In this document: positions 35,206 to 43,102 of the stretch, piece by piece
How positions within the stretch are numbered: position 1 is the stretch's first letter
Layout of the letters: each line of letters begins with the position of its first letter
Assembly (NCBI RefSeq): GCF_002927045.1
Contig: NZ_PRDW01000012.1
Coordinates: 1 to 64,000 of the forward strand
Origin: Mycetohabitans endofungorum
GTDB taxonomy: Bacteria > Pseudomonadota > Gammaproteobacteria > Burkholderiales > Burkholderiaceae
Direction: 5' to 3'
DNA: 64,000 bases
Notes under the pieces: model-generated
What the model was told of the DNA's origin: nothing
The model's input: only the letters and a program-made list of their open reading frames with translations
The model's database searches: none
Position numbers and translations under genes: made by a program

Positions 35206-36951
35206 ATGAACAGCGGACACAGGCGGCAGCTCATCTACGTGACGCGGTCAGCGGACCGTGCGCTACAACGATTGCTGGCCCGACATGGATGGACCGTCGC
35301 GATGTGCGATACGGCGCGTCAGGCCGAGCGCTTGGTGAACACCACCGGTGCACGCGTGGGCATCTTTGATGTCAGCAGCGGCTTTGATGATGCGATCGCG
35401 CAGTTTGAACCTGTGCTGCTTCACCCGGACATGATGTGGGTGGCCACGCCCACCGCCGCGCAATTGGCGGCGGCGCACGTGCGCCGATGTGTGCGCAGCC
35501 ATTGTTTTGATTTTGTGGCGATGCCGGGCCCCGCGCAATTGGTGGTGGATGTGGTCGCACGCGCGTACCAGATGGCCGAGCTTGATGTGGGAGACGACGC
35601 ACCGCGTGTACAAGGCGAGATGATCGGCGCCTGCGAGGCAATGCAGCAATTGTTCCGCGTGATTGGCAAGGTCGCCAATACTGATGCGCCAGTGTTGATT
35701 TTTGGCGAGTCAGGCACGGGCAAGGAGCTTACGGCCAAGTCGATCCACGACCAGTCGATTCGCGCAACGGGGCCGTTCGTTGCGATCAACTGTGGTGCGA
35801 TTCCGCCACATCTGCTGCAATCCGAACTATTCGGCTACGAGCGGGGAGCGTTTACCGGCGCGAATCAGCGCAAGATCGGCTACGTCGAAGCGGCCAATGG
35901 CGGGACGCTTTTTCTGGACGAGATCGGCGATCTTCCACTCGAGAGCCAAGCGAGCCTGCTGCGCTTTTTGCAGGAGTGCACCATACAACGCCTGGGCGGA
36001 CACGATCCGATTTCGGTGGATGTGCGAATCATCTCTGCCACGCACGTCGATTTGGAGGCGGCGGTGAGCGCAAGGCGCTTCCGTTCAGACCTCTATCATC
36101 GATTGTGCGTGCTTAGGCTCGAAGAGCCGCCGCTGCGCGACCGCGGTCGTGATATCGAGTTGCTTGCGCGGCGCATGTTCGAGCGCTATCGTGGCGACAG
36201 TCCGCGGCACCTACGCGGCTTCTCTGCGGCGGCGCTCAACGCGATGTATCGTTATTCGTGGCCGGGCAACGTGCGCGAGTTGATCAACCGAGTGCGCCGC
36301 GCGATCGTGATGGCCGAGGGACGGGCGATCACTCCCGTGGACCTGGAACTGGAGGATGTCCTCGAGCAACGGGCACCGACGCTGGCGGTCGCTCGCGAGG
36401 ACGCCGAACGCCGCGCGATCGAAGAGGCGCTCGCGCGACATCGGAACAGGCTTGCCGGCGCCGCGCAGGAACTCGGCGTGTCACGTGCCACGTTGTACCG
36501 TCTGATGCTCGCGCACGGCATGCGCACGCGCCGGGGCCAGGATGATACCCGATCGAGGCCGTCGCGCGCCGTGTCGTTGACGCTCGCAACCGGCCGAGAG
36601 CCGACCGTTGACGGCCGGGCCAGACGGGCTCGCGCCGCGCCGCACGCGGCGCATCGGCCGGAGCGGACGTCGGGCGACACTGCCTGTGCGGACGACGCGG
36701 TGGTGCGCGATTTCGGTCTCCACTGGTTGTGTTCATCGACGAAAGTCCGGGCTGACGCCACGTCGCTGCGTGCGCATCGGTGCAATCCATGGCTTCCCGG
36801 TGGCCCGCATGCCGGCGCCGATATGCTGCCCGGCCCCGACGAACGTAGCTGGCACCCCGTTTTCGACCTTGCCGGCAGCGGTCGTCGCACAATGTTCGAC
36901 GAGGCATTGAACGACACTGCCAAGGACGCCCGGCCCCTGCAGCGCAATTGA
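35206..36951 (+). CDS. VpsR-like sigma-54-family transcriptional activator
   Basis: A 581-residue regulator. The N-terminal receiver-like domain (about 8-125) keeps an Asp in VGIFDVSSG but lacks the usual acidic pocket, as in VpsR. The AAA+ domain has GESGTGKELTAKSI, GAFTGA, LFLDEIGDLP and WPGNVREL, and a Fis-type HTH (LAGAAQELGVSRATLYRLML) ends near residue 440. VpsR-family proteins activate exopolysaccharide genes, often with cyclic-di-GMP, and such an operon lies 4 kb downstream. The last 140 residues are low-complexity and probably read-through beyond the normal stop. Confidence 0.87.
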   Translation: MNSGHRRQLIYVTRSADRALQRLLARHGWTVAMCDTARQAERLVNTTGARVGIFDVSSGFDDAIAQFEPVLLHPDMMWVATPTAAQLAAAHVRRCVRSHCFDFVAMPGPAQLVVDVVARAYQMAELDVGDDAPRVQGEMIGACEAMQQLFRVIGKVANTDAPVLIFGESGTGKELTAKSIHDQSIRATGPFVAINCGAIPPHLLQSELFGYERGAFTGANQRKIGYVEAANGGTLFLDEIGDLPLESQASLLRFLQECTIQRLGGHDPISVDVRIISATHVDLEAAVSARRFRSDLYHRLCVLRLEEPPLRDRGRDIELLARRMFERYRGDSPRHLRGFSAAALNAMYRYSWPGNVRELINRVRRAIVMAEGRAITPVDLELEDVLEQRAPTLAVAREDAERRAIEEALARHRNRLAGAAQELGVSRATLYRLMLAHGMRTRRGQDDTRSRPSRAVSLTLATGREPTVDGRARRARAAPHAAHRPERTSGDTACADDAVVRDFGLHWLCSSTKVRADATSLRAHRCNPWLPGGPHAGADMLPGPDERSWHPVFDLAGSGRRTMFDEALNDTAKDARPLQRN

Positions 36952-37146
36952 CGCGCTATTGCTGCTGATACGCGTCGTACGGGCGCGCCCCGGTCCCCAG
37001 GCCGGCGGCGGCGCCGCGACTTTGTTCGCAAGCGTACTGAATGCAATGCCTCTCAACGGATTAAATCGTTTCGATTATTAACGAATCTTTAAGAGGCAGG
37101 CTCTGCCGCCGCCGAGTAGCGGTGCCGGGCCATACCTGGGGACACC

Positions 37147-37398
37147 ATGAATAGCAAGTTGCGAGAAATTCTTGCCCAATGGGCCGACCTGGACGTGCCC
37201 ATCGCGTCCCTGCCCGACGATGCCAGCCTGTACGATGCCGGTATGTCGTCGCTGGCCACCGTCAAGACCCTAATGGCGATCGAAAACGCCTTTAATATCG
37301 AAATTCCGGACGAGTGGCTCACGCGCGAGTTGTTTACGAGCGTTGCTTCGTTGAGCCAGGCCATCAAGCAGCTCCAGTCCGACGAGGCAGCCGCATGA
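37147..37398 (+). CDS. Acyl carrier protein
   Basis: An 83-residue carrier protein: the phosphopantetheine site is in YDAGMSSLATVKTLMAIE (Ser about 35-36), followed by FNIEIPDEWLTRELFTSVAS. It would carry an acyl group as a thioester. Its stop overlaps the dehydrogenase ATG (ATGATGG), so the two are translated together. It is not the fatty-acid ACP (no LDSL...). The setting, between a VpsR-like activator and an exopolysaccharide operon, suggests a specialised acyl product. Confidence 0.88.
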   Translation: MNSKLREILAQWADLDVPIASLPDDASLYDAGMSSLATVKTLMAIENAFNIEIPDEWLTRELFTSVASLSQAIKQLQSDEAAA

Positions 37399-38654
37399 TG
37401 GTGGCGCCCGGGCGGCAGAAAGCGTTAGCGATCGCGCGGGGCCCAACGCGGGCGATGCCGGCCAGGGTCGGCGGCGTGGACCGCACGAGTTCACGGCGAT
37501 GGTCTGGGCCGGTCTCGGCCGAATATGCCCACCTGCAGCCGTTGCTGTGCATCGCGTCTGAACATGCCACCGATGTCGATCGCGACGCGCGCTTTCCAAC
37601 CGAGGCGCTGGGCGCGTTGCGCGAAGCAGGCCTAATGTCATCGCTGGTGCCGGCGCCGCTGGGCGGAGCCGAAGCATCGCTCAAGGCCGTTGCAGGTATC
37701 TGCGAGGTGCTGGCGCGCGCCTGTGCATCCAGCGCAATGATGTTCGCGATGCACCAGGCGAGCGTCGCGTGGCTTGTGCTGCATCACGAAGCGCATGATG
37801 CCAGTCGCGCATTGCTGCAGCGACTGTGCGCTGAGCAAATGCTGTTCGGCATTGCCGGCATTGCCGGCATGGCCGACCTGGCCCCGGTCGAGGGCGCCGC
37901 CGGTGGGCCCGGGCCCGCGTTGCTGCAACACCATGCGGAGCAATTCACACTGGTGATCGACGGCACGACGATCCCGTATGGTGCTTACGCGGACGGCCTG
38001 TTGCTGCCGGCGGGCGAAGACGGATTCGTCGCCGCGCCCAAGGAGCAGTACAAGCTGGAGCGGCGCGAAAGCTGGGATGCGCTCGGCATGCGAGGATTGT
38101 GCAGCGACGAATTCCGCGTGGTCGTCACGGGCGAGCCGGGACAGATCCTGCATACAGCGCGGGACGGTGCAGGCAACCTTCATGCGATTGTTCAATTGCT
38201 GCACAGCGCCGTCTGGGTCGGCATCGCTGCTAGCGCATTGGAACGAGCACAGGCCTACTCGAGGGGGCAAGGCGAGGCGCCGCACGCGTTGATGCCCGGC
38301 GCCGCCCGTCTTGCCGAAGCCAATGCGCTGTTGCAGATGATGCGCGCGCATCTGGGCAGCGCACTGGAGCAGGCCAGCAGCGGTCCGGGCGGCTTGCCGC
38401 CGCGGGGCCCCGCCTTCGTCGACGAAATGCAGGTGTTGAGGACCGGGGTATCGAGAAGCGCACTGGCGCTGGTCAACCACGCGATGATGGTCTGCGGGAT
38501 GGACGGTTATCGCAACGATACCGATGTCAGTGTCGCGCGGCATCTGCGCGATTTGTACGCTGCGCCGCTCGGGTTGGGGTCTGCCCGCAACGCAGCAATT
38601 GCTCTTGCCTCCGCCTCCGACGTCACGCCGTCGAGCGATATCCTCCCCGATTAA
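37395..38654 (+). CDS. Acyl-CoA dehydrogenase-family protein
   Basis: A 419-residue flavoprotein of the acyl-CoA dehydrogenase fold. Seen: the N-terminal helical domain (FPTEALGALREAGLMSSLVP), the segment LARACASSAMMFAMHQ, the middle beta domain, and the C-terminal helices with MVCGMDGYRNDTDVSVARHL, where RH-LRD fits the FAD-binding end. It is coupled to the ACP gene, so its substrate may be ACP-bound rather than CoA-bound. ATG 37395 gives an N-terminal tail of about 40 basic residues; a later start is possible. Exact activity is unknown. Confidence 0.82.
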   Translation: MMVAPGRQKALAIARGPTRAMPARVGGVDRTSSRRWSGPVSAEYAHLQPLLCIASEHATDVDRDARFPTEALGALREAGLMSSLVPAPLGGAEASLKAVAGICEVLARACASSAMMFAMHQASVAWLVLHHEAHDASRALLQRLCAEQMLFGIAGIAGMADLAPVEGAAGGPGPALLQHHAEQFTLVIDGTTIPYGAYADGLLLPAGEDGFVAAPKEQYKLERRESWDALGMRGLCSDEFRVVVTGEPGQILHTARDGAGNLHAIVQLLHSAVWVGIAASALERAQAYSRGQGEAPHALMPGAARLAEANALLQMMRAHLGSALEQASSGPGGLPPRGPAFVDEMQVLRTGVSRSALALVNHAMMVCGMDGYRNDTDVSVARHLRDLYAAPLGLGSARNAAIALASASDVTPSSDILPD

Positions 38655-38847
38655 TCCCCGCTGTATTGCGCGGCGTACCGCCGCGCTCACGGTTCGCGTT
38701 TCAAACTGTAAATTCGGTGTCGATGGTGTTACATCGACGCCATGGATCCCGATTGAAAGGGTGGCGTCTGCGCCATGACTGGTAACTATTACACGAATCT
38801 AAGGTTTGTCGTTTCGGTATTTGGTTAAATTAATAAAAATTATTAAT

Positions 38848-38860
38848 AATCAAATGGTTG
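38848..38860 (+). promoter_or_regulatory. IHF-consensus site
   Basis: AATCAAATGGTTG matches WATCAANNNNTTR without mismatch. IHF bends DNA to bring activators to sigma-54 promoters. The distance to the candidate promoter (about 340 bases) is longer than usual. Confidence 0.45.
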
Positions 38861-39197
38861 TGCATGAAGTGTGGGGTGGCAAACATAGGCTGACGTCGGC
38901 TTGGCAATTCAGATTTGAAACAGTTTTGTGTGCTCTATAGCACCGCATTCCGAGCGTCGATCCGGTGCCTCGACGGGGTGTTTGGTTATGCCAAATGAGT
39001 CTTAACCCGCGCGCAGAAAAGGGATAAGCGGTAAAGCGCACATTTCGAGTCGGGTCACGCCGATGACGCAATGCAACATCTGGTGTGTCCCGCGACCCCT
39101 AGTCTGTTCACAAATGCGACGCTTTTGGGCGGTGCAGCGGTATCGAGGCTACGTGCGTCACGCGCAGACCGTTATCAATCAAGGACTTCTGACCTAG

Positions 39198-39213
39198 TGG
39201 CACACAACTCGCT
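39198..39213 (+). promoter_or_regulatory. Candidate sigma-54 (-24/-12) promoter of the exopolysaccharide operon
   Basis: TGGCACACAACTCGCT has GG and GC exactly 10 bases apart and a perfect TGGCAC; the -12 box differs at one base from TTGC. It lies about 185 bases ahead of the Crp-like gene. It would be a fitting target for the VpsR-like activator. Confidence 0.45.
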
Positions 39214-39395
39214 GAATCAAGGCCATGTCCTCTCAAGAGGGCGACACGGCAACGTGACAGAAAACGTTCAACAGGCCGCGGATCCGAGGTCAAGGTAAAG
39301 ATTGCAGCGGTTGCAATTGTCCTTGGATCGTGATCAGCGAAATTCGACGCACACTCCGCTGCGTTTGCGCAGCATAGCCAAACCGGAACACGAAT

Positions 39396-40205
39396 ATGCT
39401 CTACCCCAGAGACGATCTGCATGCGAACCACTTGCTCGGCGCCTTGACCGAGGAGGACTGGCGATCACTCGAGCCGCACCTCGAGCTGGTTCGCGTCAAG
39501 AGCCCGCAGCTGCTTTGCGATGCCGACGAACCGATCCGGCACATGTATTTCCCGACGACTGCGGTGATGTCGATGTTGTACCTGATGGAGGACGGCGCGA
39601 CGGTCGAGGTTGCGGCGATCGGTAACGAGGGCGTGGTTGGGGTGCCAGTGCTCACCGGCGGCGGTACGATGCCCAGCCGCGTCGAAGTGCGCAGCAGCGG
39701 TTTTGCATACCGCGTGTCCGCCAGCGTGTTCCGAAAGGAGTTCGAAAAGTCGATGGGTATTCATCGGCTGATGCTGTTGTACATCCAGGCGCTGATGACG
39801 CAAATCGCTCAAAGTGCGCTATGCAACAGACACCATTCGGTCAATGAGCAACTCTGTCGCTGGCTACTGCTGGCGCATGACCGCTTGTCCACGGACGAAC
39901 TGGCGGTCACCCAGCAGATGATTGCGAACATGCTGGGGGTACGTCGCGAGGGGGTGACCGAGGCGGCCGGCAAACTGCAGGAAGCAGGTTTGATAAGACA
40001 ACGCCGCGGGCATATCACTGTGCTTGACCGGCATGGCCTCGAGGCGCGTGCATGTGAGTGCTACAGCATGATCCGCCGAGAATTTGATCGGCTGTTGCCA
40101 CGTGCCGACGATGTCGTGGCGCTGGAGCGCTCACGCACGGTTGCGCCGGCCGACGCACGTGCGCTGCGCACGGTCGGCTACGTGCGTGTGCTGCAAACCG
40201 CCTAA
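39396..40205 (+). CDS. Crp/Fnr-family transcriptional regulator
   Basis: A 269-residue regulator. An N-terminal cyclic-nucleotide-binding-like fold (LLCDADEPIRHMYFPTTAVM, then VEVAAIGNEGVVGVPVL) precedes a C-terminal Crp-type winged helix (TQQMIANMLGVRREGVTEAA). The cAMP-contact residues are not conserved, so the ligand is unknown; Crp-like proteins in exopolysaccharide loci sometimes respond to cyclic-di-GMP. It is the first gene of the exopolysaccharide operon, 23 bases ahead of the initiating transferase. Confidence 0.88.
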   Translation: MLYPRDDLHANHLLGALTEEDWRSLEPHLELVRVKSPQLLCDADEPIRHMYFPTTAVMSMLYLMEDGATVEVAAIGNEGVVGVPVLTGGGTMPSRVEVRSSGFAYRVSASVFRKEFEKSMGIHRLMLLYIQALMTQIAQSALCNRHHSVNEQLCRWLLLAHDRLSTDELAVTQQMIANMLGVRREGVTEAAGKLQEAGLIRQRRGHITVLDRHGLEARACECYSMIRREFDRLLPRADDVVALERSRTVAPADARALRTVGYVRVLQTA

Positions 40206-40228
40206 GCGCTTGCGCGGAGAAATTCACG

Positions 40229-41605
40229 ATGCTAAGAATCGTTGCAAGGCTATCGGATGTCTTGCTCGTTGCGGCTGGCGCATGGTTGGCGCATGCGTTG
40301 CGCTACAACGGCTCATTCGACCTGACTGACGCGGAGCGCTCGCTGGTGGCGCTGTCGTGTGCATTGACGCTGCTTGTCTTCCCGCCACTGGGTATCTACC
40401 GCTCGTGGCGGGGACAGACACTGTACCGATTGTTGTCACGCGTCACGCTTGCCTGGTTCGCGGTGGTCGTGCTCGGCTTGTGCTTCATCTTCACGCTGCA
40501 CCGCAGTAACGACATCTCGCGTCTGTGGCTAGGCACGGCGGTGTTGACCTGCGGCGCGTTGCTGCTCGCGGGCAAGTTGTTTATCCATGCGGTATTGCGC
40601 AAGGTCCGGCAAAGCGGAAAGAACCAACGTTCGGTGATCATCGTTGGCACCGAAAGCTATAGCCGGGCCGTTCTCGACCAGATGCACGCGGCGTCGGAAG
40701 CGGGTTTTCGGCCGGTGTATGTGTTTGACGATAGCGGCACGGTGCCTTCGGCGTGTATTGGTGGCGTACCGGTACTGACGGACTTCGCGCAACTCGCCAG
40801 CATCGTGCGTGCCGGCGGCATCGATGAAATGTGGCTTGCGTTGCCATTGTCGCATGAGCGCGCGATCCAGCGCATCGTGCGTGAGTTTCGCCACGATTTC
40901 GTCAACCTGAGGTTTCTGCCGGACGTGCGAAGCATGACGCTATTCAGCCAGTCGGTTACCGAGGTGTTGGGCATGCCGGCGATCAACCTGGCGGCCAGTC
41001 CGGTCTCCGATCCGCAATTGTGGCCCAAGTTGGTGTTCGACCGGTTGTTTGCCTTGGCCGTGCTGGTGCCTTTGCTGCCGCTGTTCATTGTGCTAGGCAT
41101 TGCGGTGAAGCTCTCGTCTCCCGGCCCGGTATTGTTCAAGCAAAAGCGCAAGGGCATCGATGGACAGGAATTCGAGATCTTCAAATTCCGCACCATGCGT
41201 GTGCACCAGGAGCAGCATGGTGTGGTGCGTCAGGCCTCGCGTAATGACTCACGCATCACCAAAGTCGGCGCGTTTCTGCGCCGCACGTCGCTGGACGAGC
41301 TGCCGCAATTTCTGAACGTGCTGCTGGGCCAAATGTCGGTGGTTGGCCCGCGGCCGCATGCAATCGAGCACGACGACCTGTACAAGGACTTGATCGACGG
41401 CTACATGTATCGCTACCGTATCCGCCCGGGGATCACCGGATGGGCTCAAGTCAATGGTTACCGCGGTGAGACGCGCAAAGTGGAAAAGATGGAAGCGAGA
41501 GTCAAATTTGATTTGTTCTACATACAAAACTGGACATTCTGGTTCGACATCAAGATTATCTTGATCACGCTGGTGAAGGGTTTTGTCGGCCGCAACGCAT
41601 TTTGA
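40229..41605 (+). CDS. Undecaprenyl-phosphate sugar phosphotransferase (WcaJ/WbaP type)
   Basis: A 458-residue initiating enzyme. Four N-terminal membrane helices, a CoA-binding-like middle domain (SVIIVGTESYSRAVLDQM) and a C-terminal catalytic domain (KRKGIDGQEFEIFKFRTMRV, RRTSLDELPQFLNVLLGQMS, VGPRP, YRIRPGITGWAQVNGYRGET) identify it. It moves glucose-1-phosphate (or galactose-1-phosphate) onto undecaprenyl phosphate to start each repeat unit at the inner membrane. It is the second gene of the operon. The sugar cannot be read from sequence. Confidence 0.93.
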   Translation: MLRIVARLSDVLLVAAGAWLAHALRYNGSFDLTDAERSLVALSCALTLLVFPPLGIYRSWRGQTLYRLLSRVTLAWFAVVVLGLCFIFTLHRSNDISRLWLGTAVLTCGALLLAGKLFIHAVLRKVRQSGKNQRSVIIVGTESYSRAVLDQMHAASEAGFRPVYVFDDSGTVPSACIGGVPVLTDFAQLASIVRAGGIDEMWLALPLSHERAIQRIVREFRHDFVNLRFLPDVRSMTLFSQSVTEVLGMPAINLAASPVSDPQLWPKLVFDRLFALAVLVPLLPLFIVLGIAVKLSSPGPVLFKQKRKGIDGQEFEIFKFRTMRVHQEQHGVVRQASRNDSRITKVGAFLRRTSLDELPQFLNVLLGQMSVVGPRPHAIEHDDLYKDLIDGYMYRYRIRPGITGWAQVNGYRGETRKVEKMEARVKFDLFYIQNWTFWFDIKIILITLVKGFVGRNAF

Positions 41606-41751
41606 GCCGTACCGTTCGATATGACGCACGTCGGTCCGGTGGCCCGACGCATTGCTGCTGGATGAAGTGGAAAGAAAATCTGCGCCCAAGGCCATACGCC
41701 GCGCGTGTCGCGCGTTTGCTCCGGCCAGCTGCGCAAAAAGGAGAAACGAAG

Positions 41752-43032
41752 ATGTTGAAGCGCCTTATGTGGATGGCCGCCGCAATGACGGTGGCATTGT
41801 CCGGCTGTGTGTTGGCCCCGGGACCGGCATTGGACTCGAGCCGCATGCACGACGATCTAAGCAAACCAACTGATACGACGACCTACGACGTGAACTTGAT
41901 CACGCCGAAACTCGTCTTCAAGCTGAAGGAGTCGGACGCGGCCGATGCACGCGCGCGCGAGGCGAGCCTGCACGCGATGCCGGCCGATGAGGTGAGCGAT
42001 TACCGGGTCGGGGTGAACGACGTGCTGGGCATTACCGTATGGGGGCATCCGGAGCTGACGCAAGGCGGCAATGCGGCGACGGCGCCGCTGCCGGACACGG
42101 GCACGCTGCAGGGCATGGGCAGCTTGGGGGCCGGCCAGCAGCAGCCGCAAAGCGCATTCAGTACCAATGGTCCGGGTGAGCTTGACGCGCAGGGCCAGCG
42201 GGTCGCCGCCGATGGCACGATCTTCTTTCCGTCGCTGGGCCGCGTGCGGGTCCTGGGGCAGAGCACGGTGCAGATCTCGCGGCTGTTGTATGACCGCTTG
42301 AAGGGCCGTCTGAAGGACCCGCAGATTGACGTGCGCGTGATCCAGTATCGCAGCCAACAGGTACAGGTGACCGGCGGTGTGAAAAATCCCGGGCAGTTGT
42401 CGCTGACCGGCTCGCCGATGCGGGTGATCGATGCGATCAACCGTGCCGGCGGTGGTAATCCGGACGCGGATTTGCAGCGAGTGCTGGTGTCGCGTGGCGG
42501 CAAGGTGATCACGATCGATGCGACGCGAATCCTGAACCGGGGCGACATGCGGCAGAACATCGTGTTGCAGAACGGCGACATTGTGAACGTGCCGGACCGG
42601 ACGCAGAACCGCGTGTTCGTGATGGGCGAGGTGCCCAAGCCGCAGACGGTGTTCATGAACCAAGGCCAGTTGACGTTGGCTGACGCGCTGACCGCAGCCG
42701 GCAGTATTGATCCGGCCGGGGCGAACCCACGGCAGATCATCGTGATCCGCCATCCCAATCCGCCGCTCACGCAGATTTCCAACGGGCAGGATGGCCTGGA
42801 GGAGGGCTTTAAGAAGGCCAGCTATGCGCCGGCCGATAACAAGCCGGAGATCTTTCGACTGGACATGACACAGGTCGACGCAATGATGCTGGCCACCGAG
42901 TTCGACATGAAGCCGCTGGACGTAGTCTACGTCGGCACCGCACCGGCTGCCCGCTTCAATCGCCTGCTTGCGCAAATCCTGCCTTCGGCCGAATCGTTCT
43001 ATCTGGTCTGGTCGGTGGCGCACAACCGCTAA
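41752..43032 (+). CDS. wza: Polysaccharide export outer-membrane lipoprotein
   Basis: A 426-residue Wza-type exporter. The signal and lipobox MTVALSGC lead to a Poly_export domain (YRVGVNDVLGITVWGHPELT) and SLBB beta-grasp repeats (VTGGVKNPGQLSLTGSPMRV and VFVMGEVPKPQTVFMNQGQ). It forms the octameric outer-membrane channel for the polymer. An insert of about 45 Gly/Gln-rich residues sits after the first strand. ATG 41752 follows AAGGAG; upstream in-frame residues are not used. Confidence 0.92.
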   Translation: MLKRLMWMAAAMTVALSGCVLAPGPALDSSRMHDDLSKPTDTTTYDVNLITPKLVFKLKESDAADARAREASLHAMPADEVSDYRVGVNDVLGITVWGHPELTQGGNAATAPLPDTGTLQGMGSLGAGQQQPQSAFSTNGPGELDAQGQRVAADGTIFFPSLGRVRVLGQSTVQISRLLYDRLKGRLKDPQIDVRVIQYRSQQVQVTGGVKNPGQLSLTGSPMRVIDAINRAGGGNPDADLQRVLVSRGGKVITIDATRILNRGDMRQNIVLQNGDIVNVPDRTQNRVFVMGEVPKPQTVFMNQGQLTLADALTAAGSIDPAGANPRQIIVIRHPNPPLTQISNGQDGLEEGFKKASYAPADNKPEIFRLDMTQVDAMMLATEFDMKPLDVVYVGTAPAARFNRLLAQILPSAESFYLVWSVAHNR

Positions 43033-43102
43033 CCCTCTATCGACGCAGACACCCTGGGCATGATTCGAATTGATGGCAACGAGCGATAACTGAGGATTTC
43101 AC

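Larger units (their letters stand above)
38655..39395. other. Long AT-rich regulatory region ahead of the exopolysaccharide operon
   Basis: About 740 bases without a supported gene. They hold a 7-bp inverted repeat TTAATAA-AAA-TTATTAA (38830-38846), an IHF-consensus site (38848-38860) and a candidate sigma-54 promoter (39198-39213). The composition is much richer in AT than the genes around it, as expected for a long controlled promoter. Confidence 0.6.
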
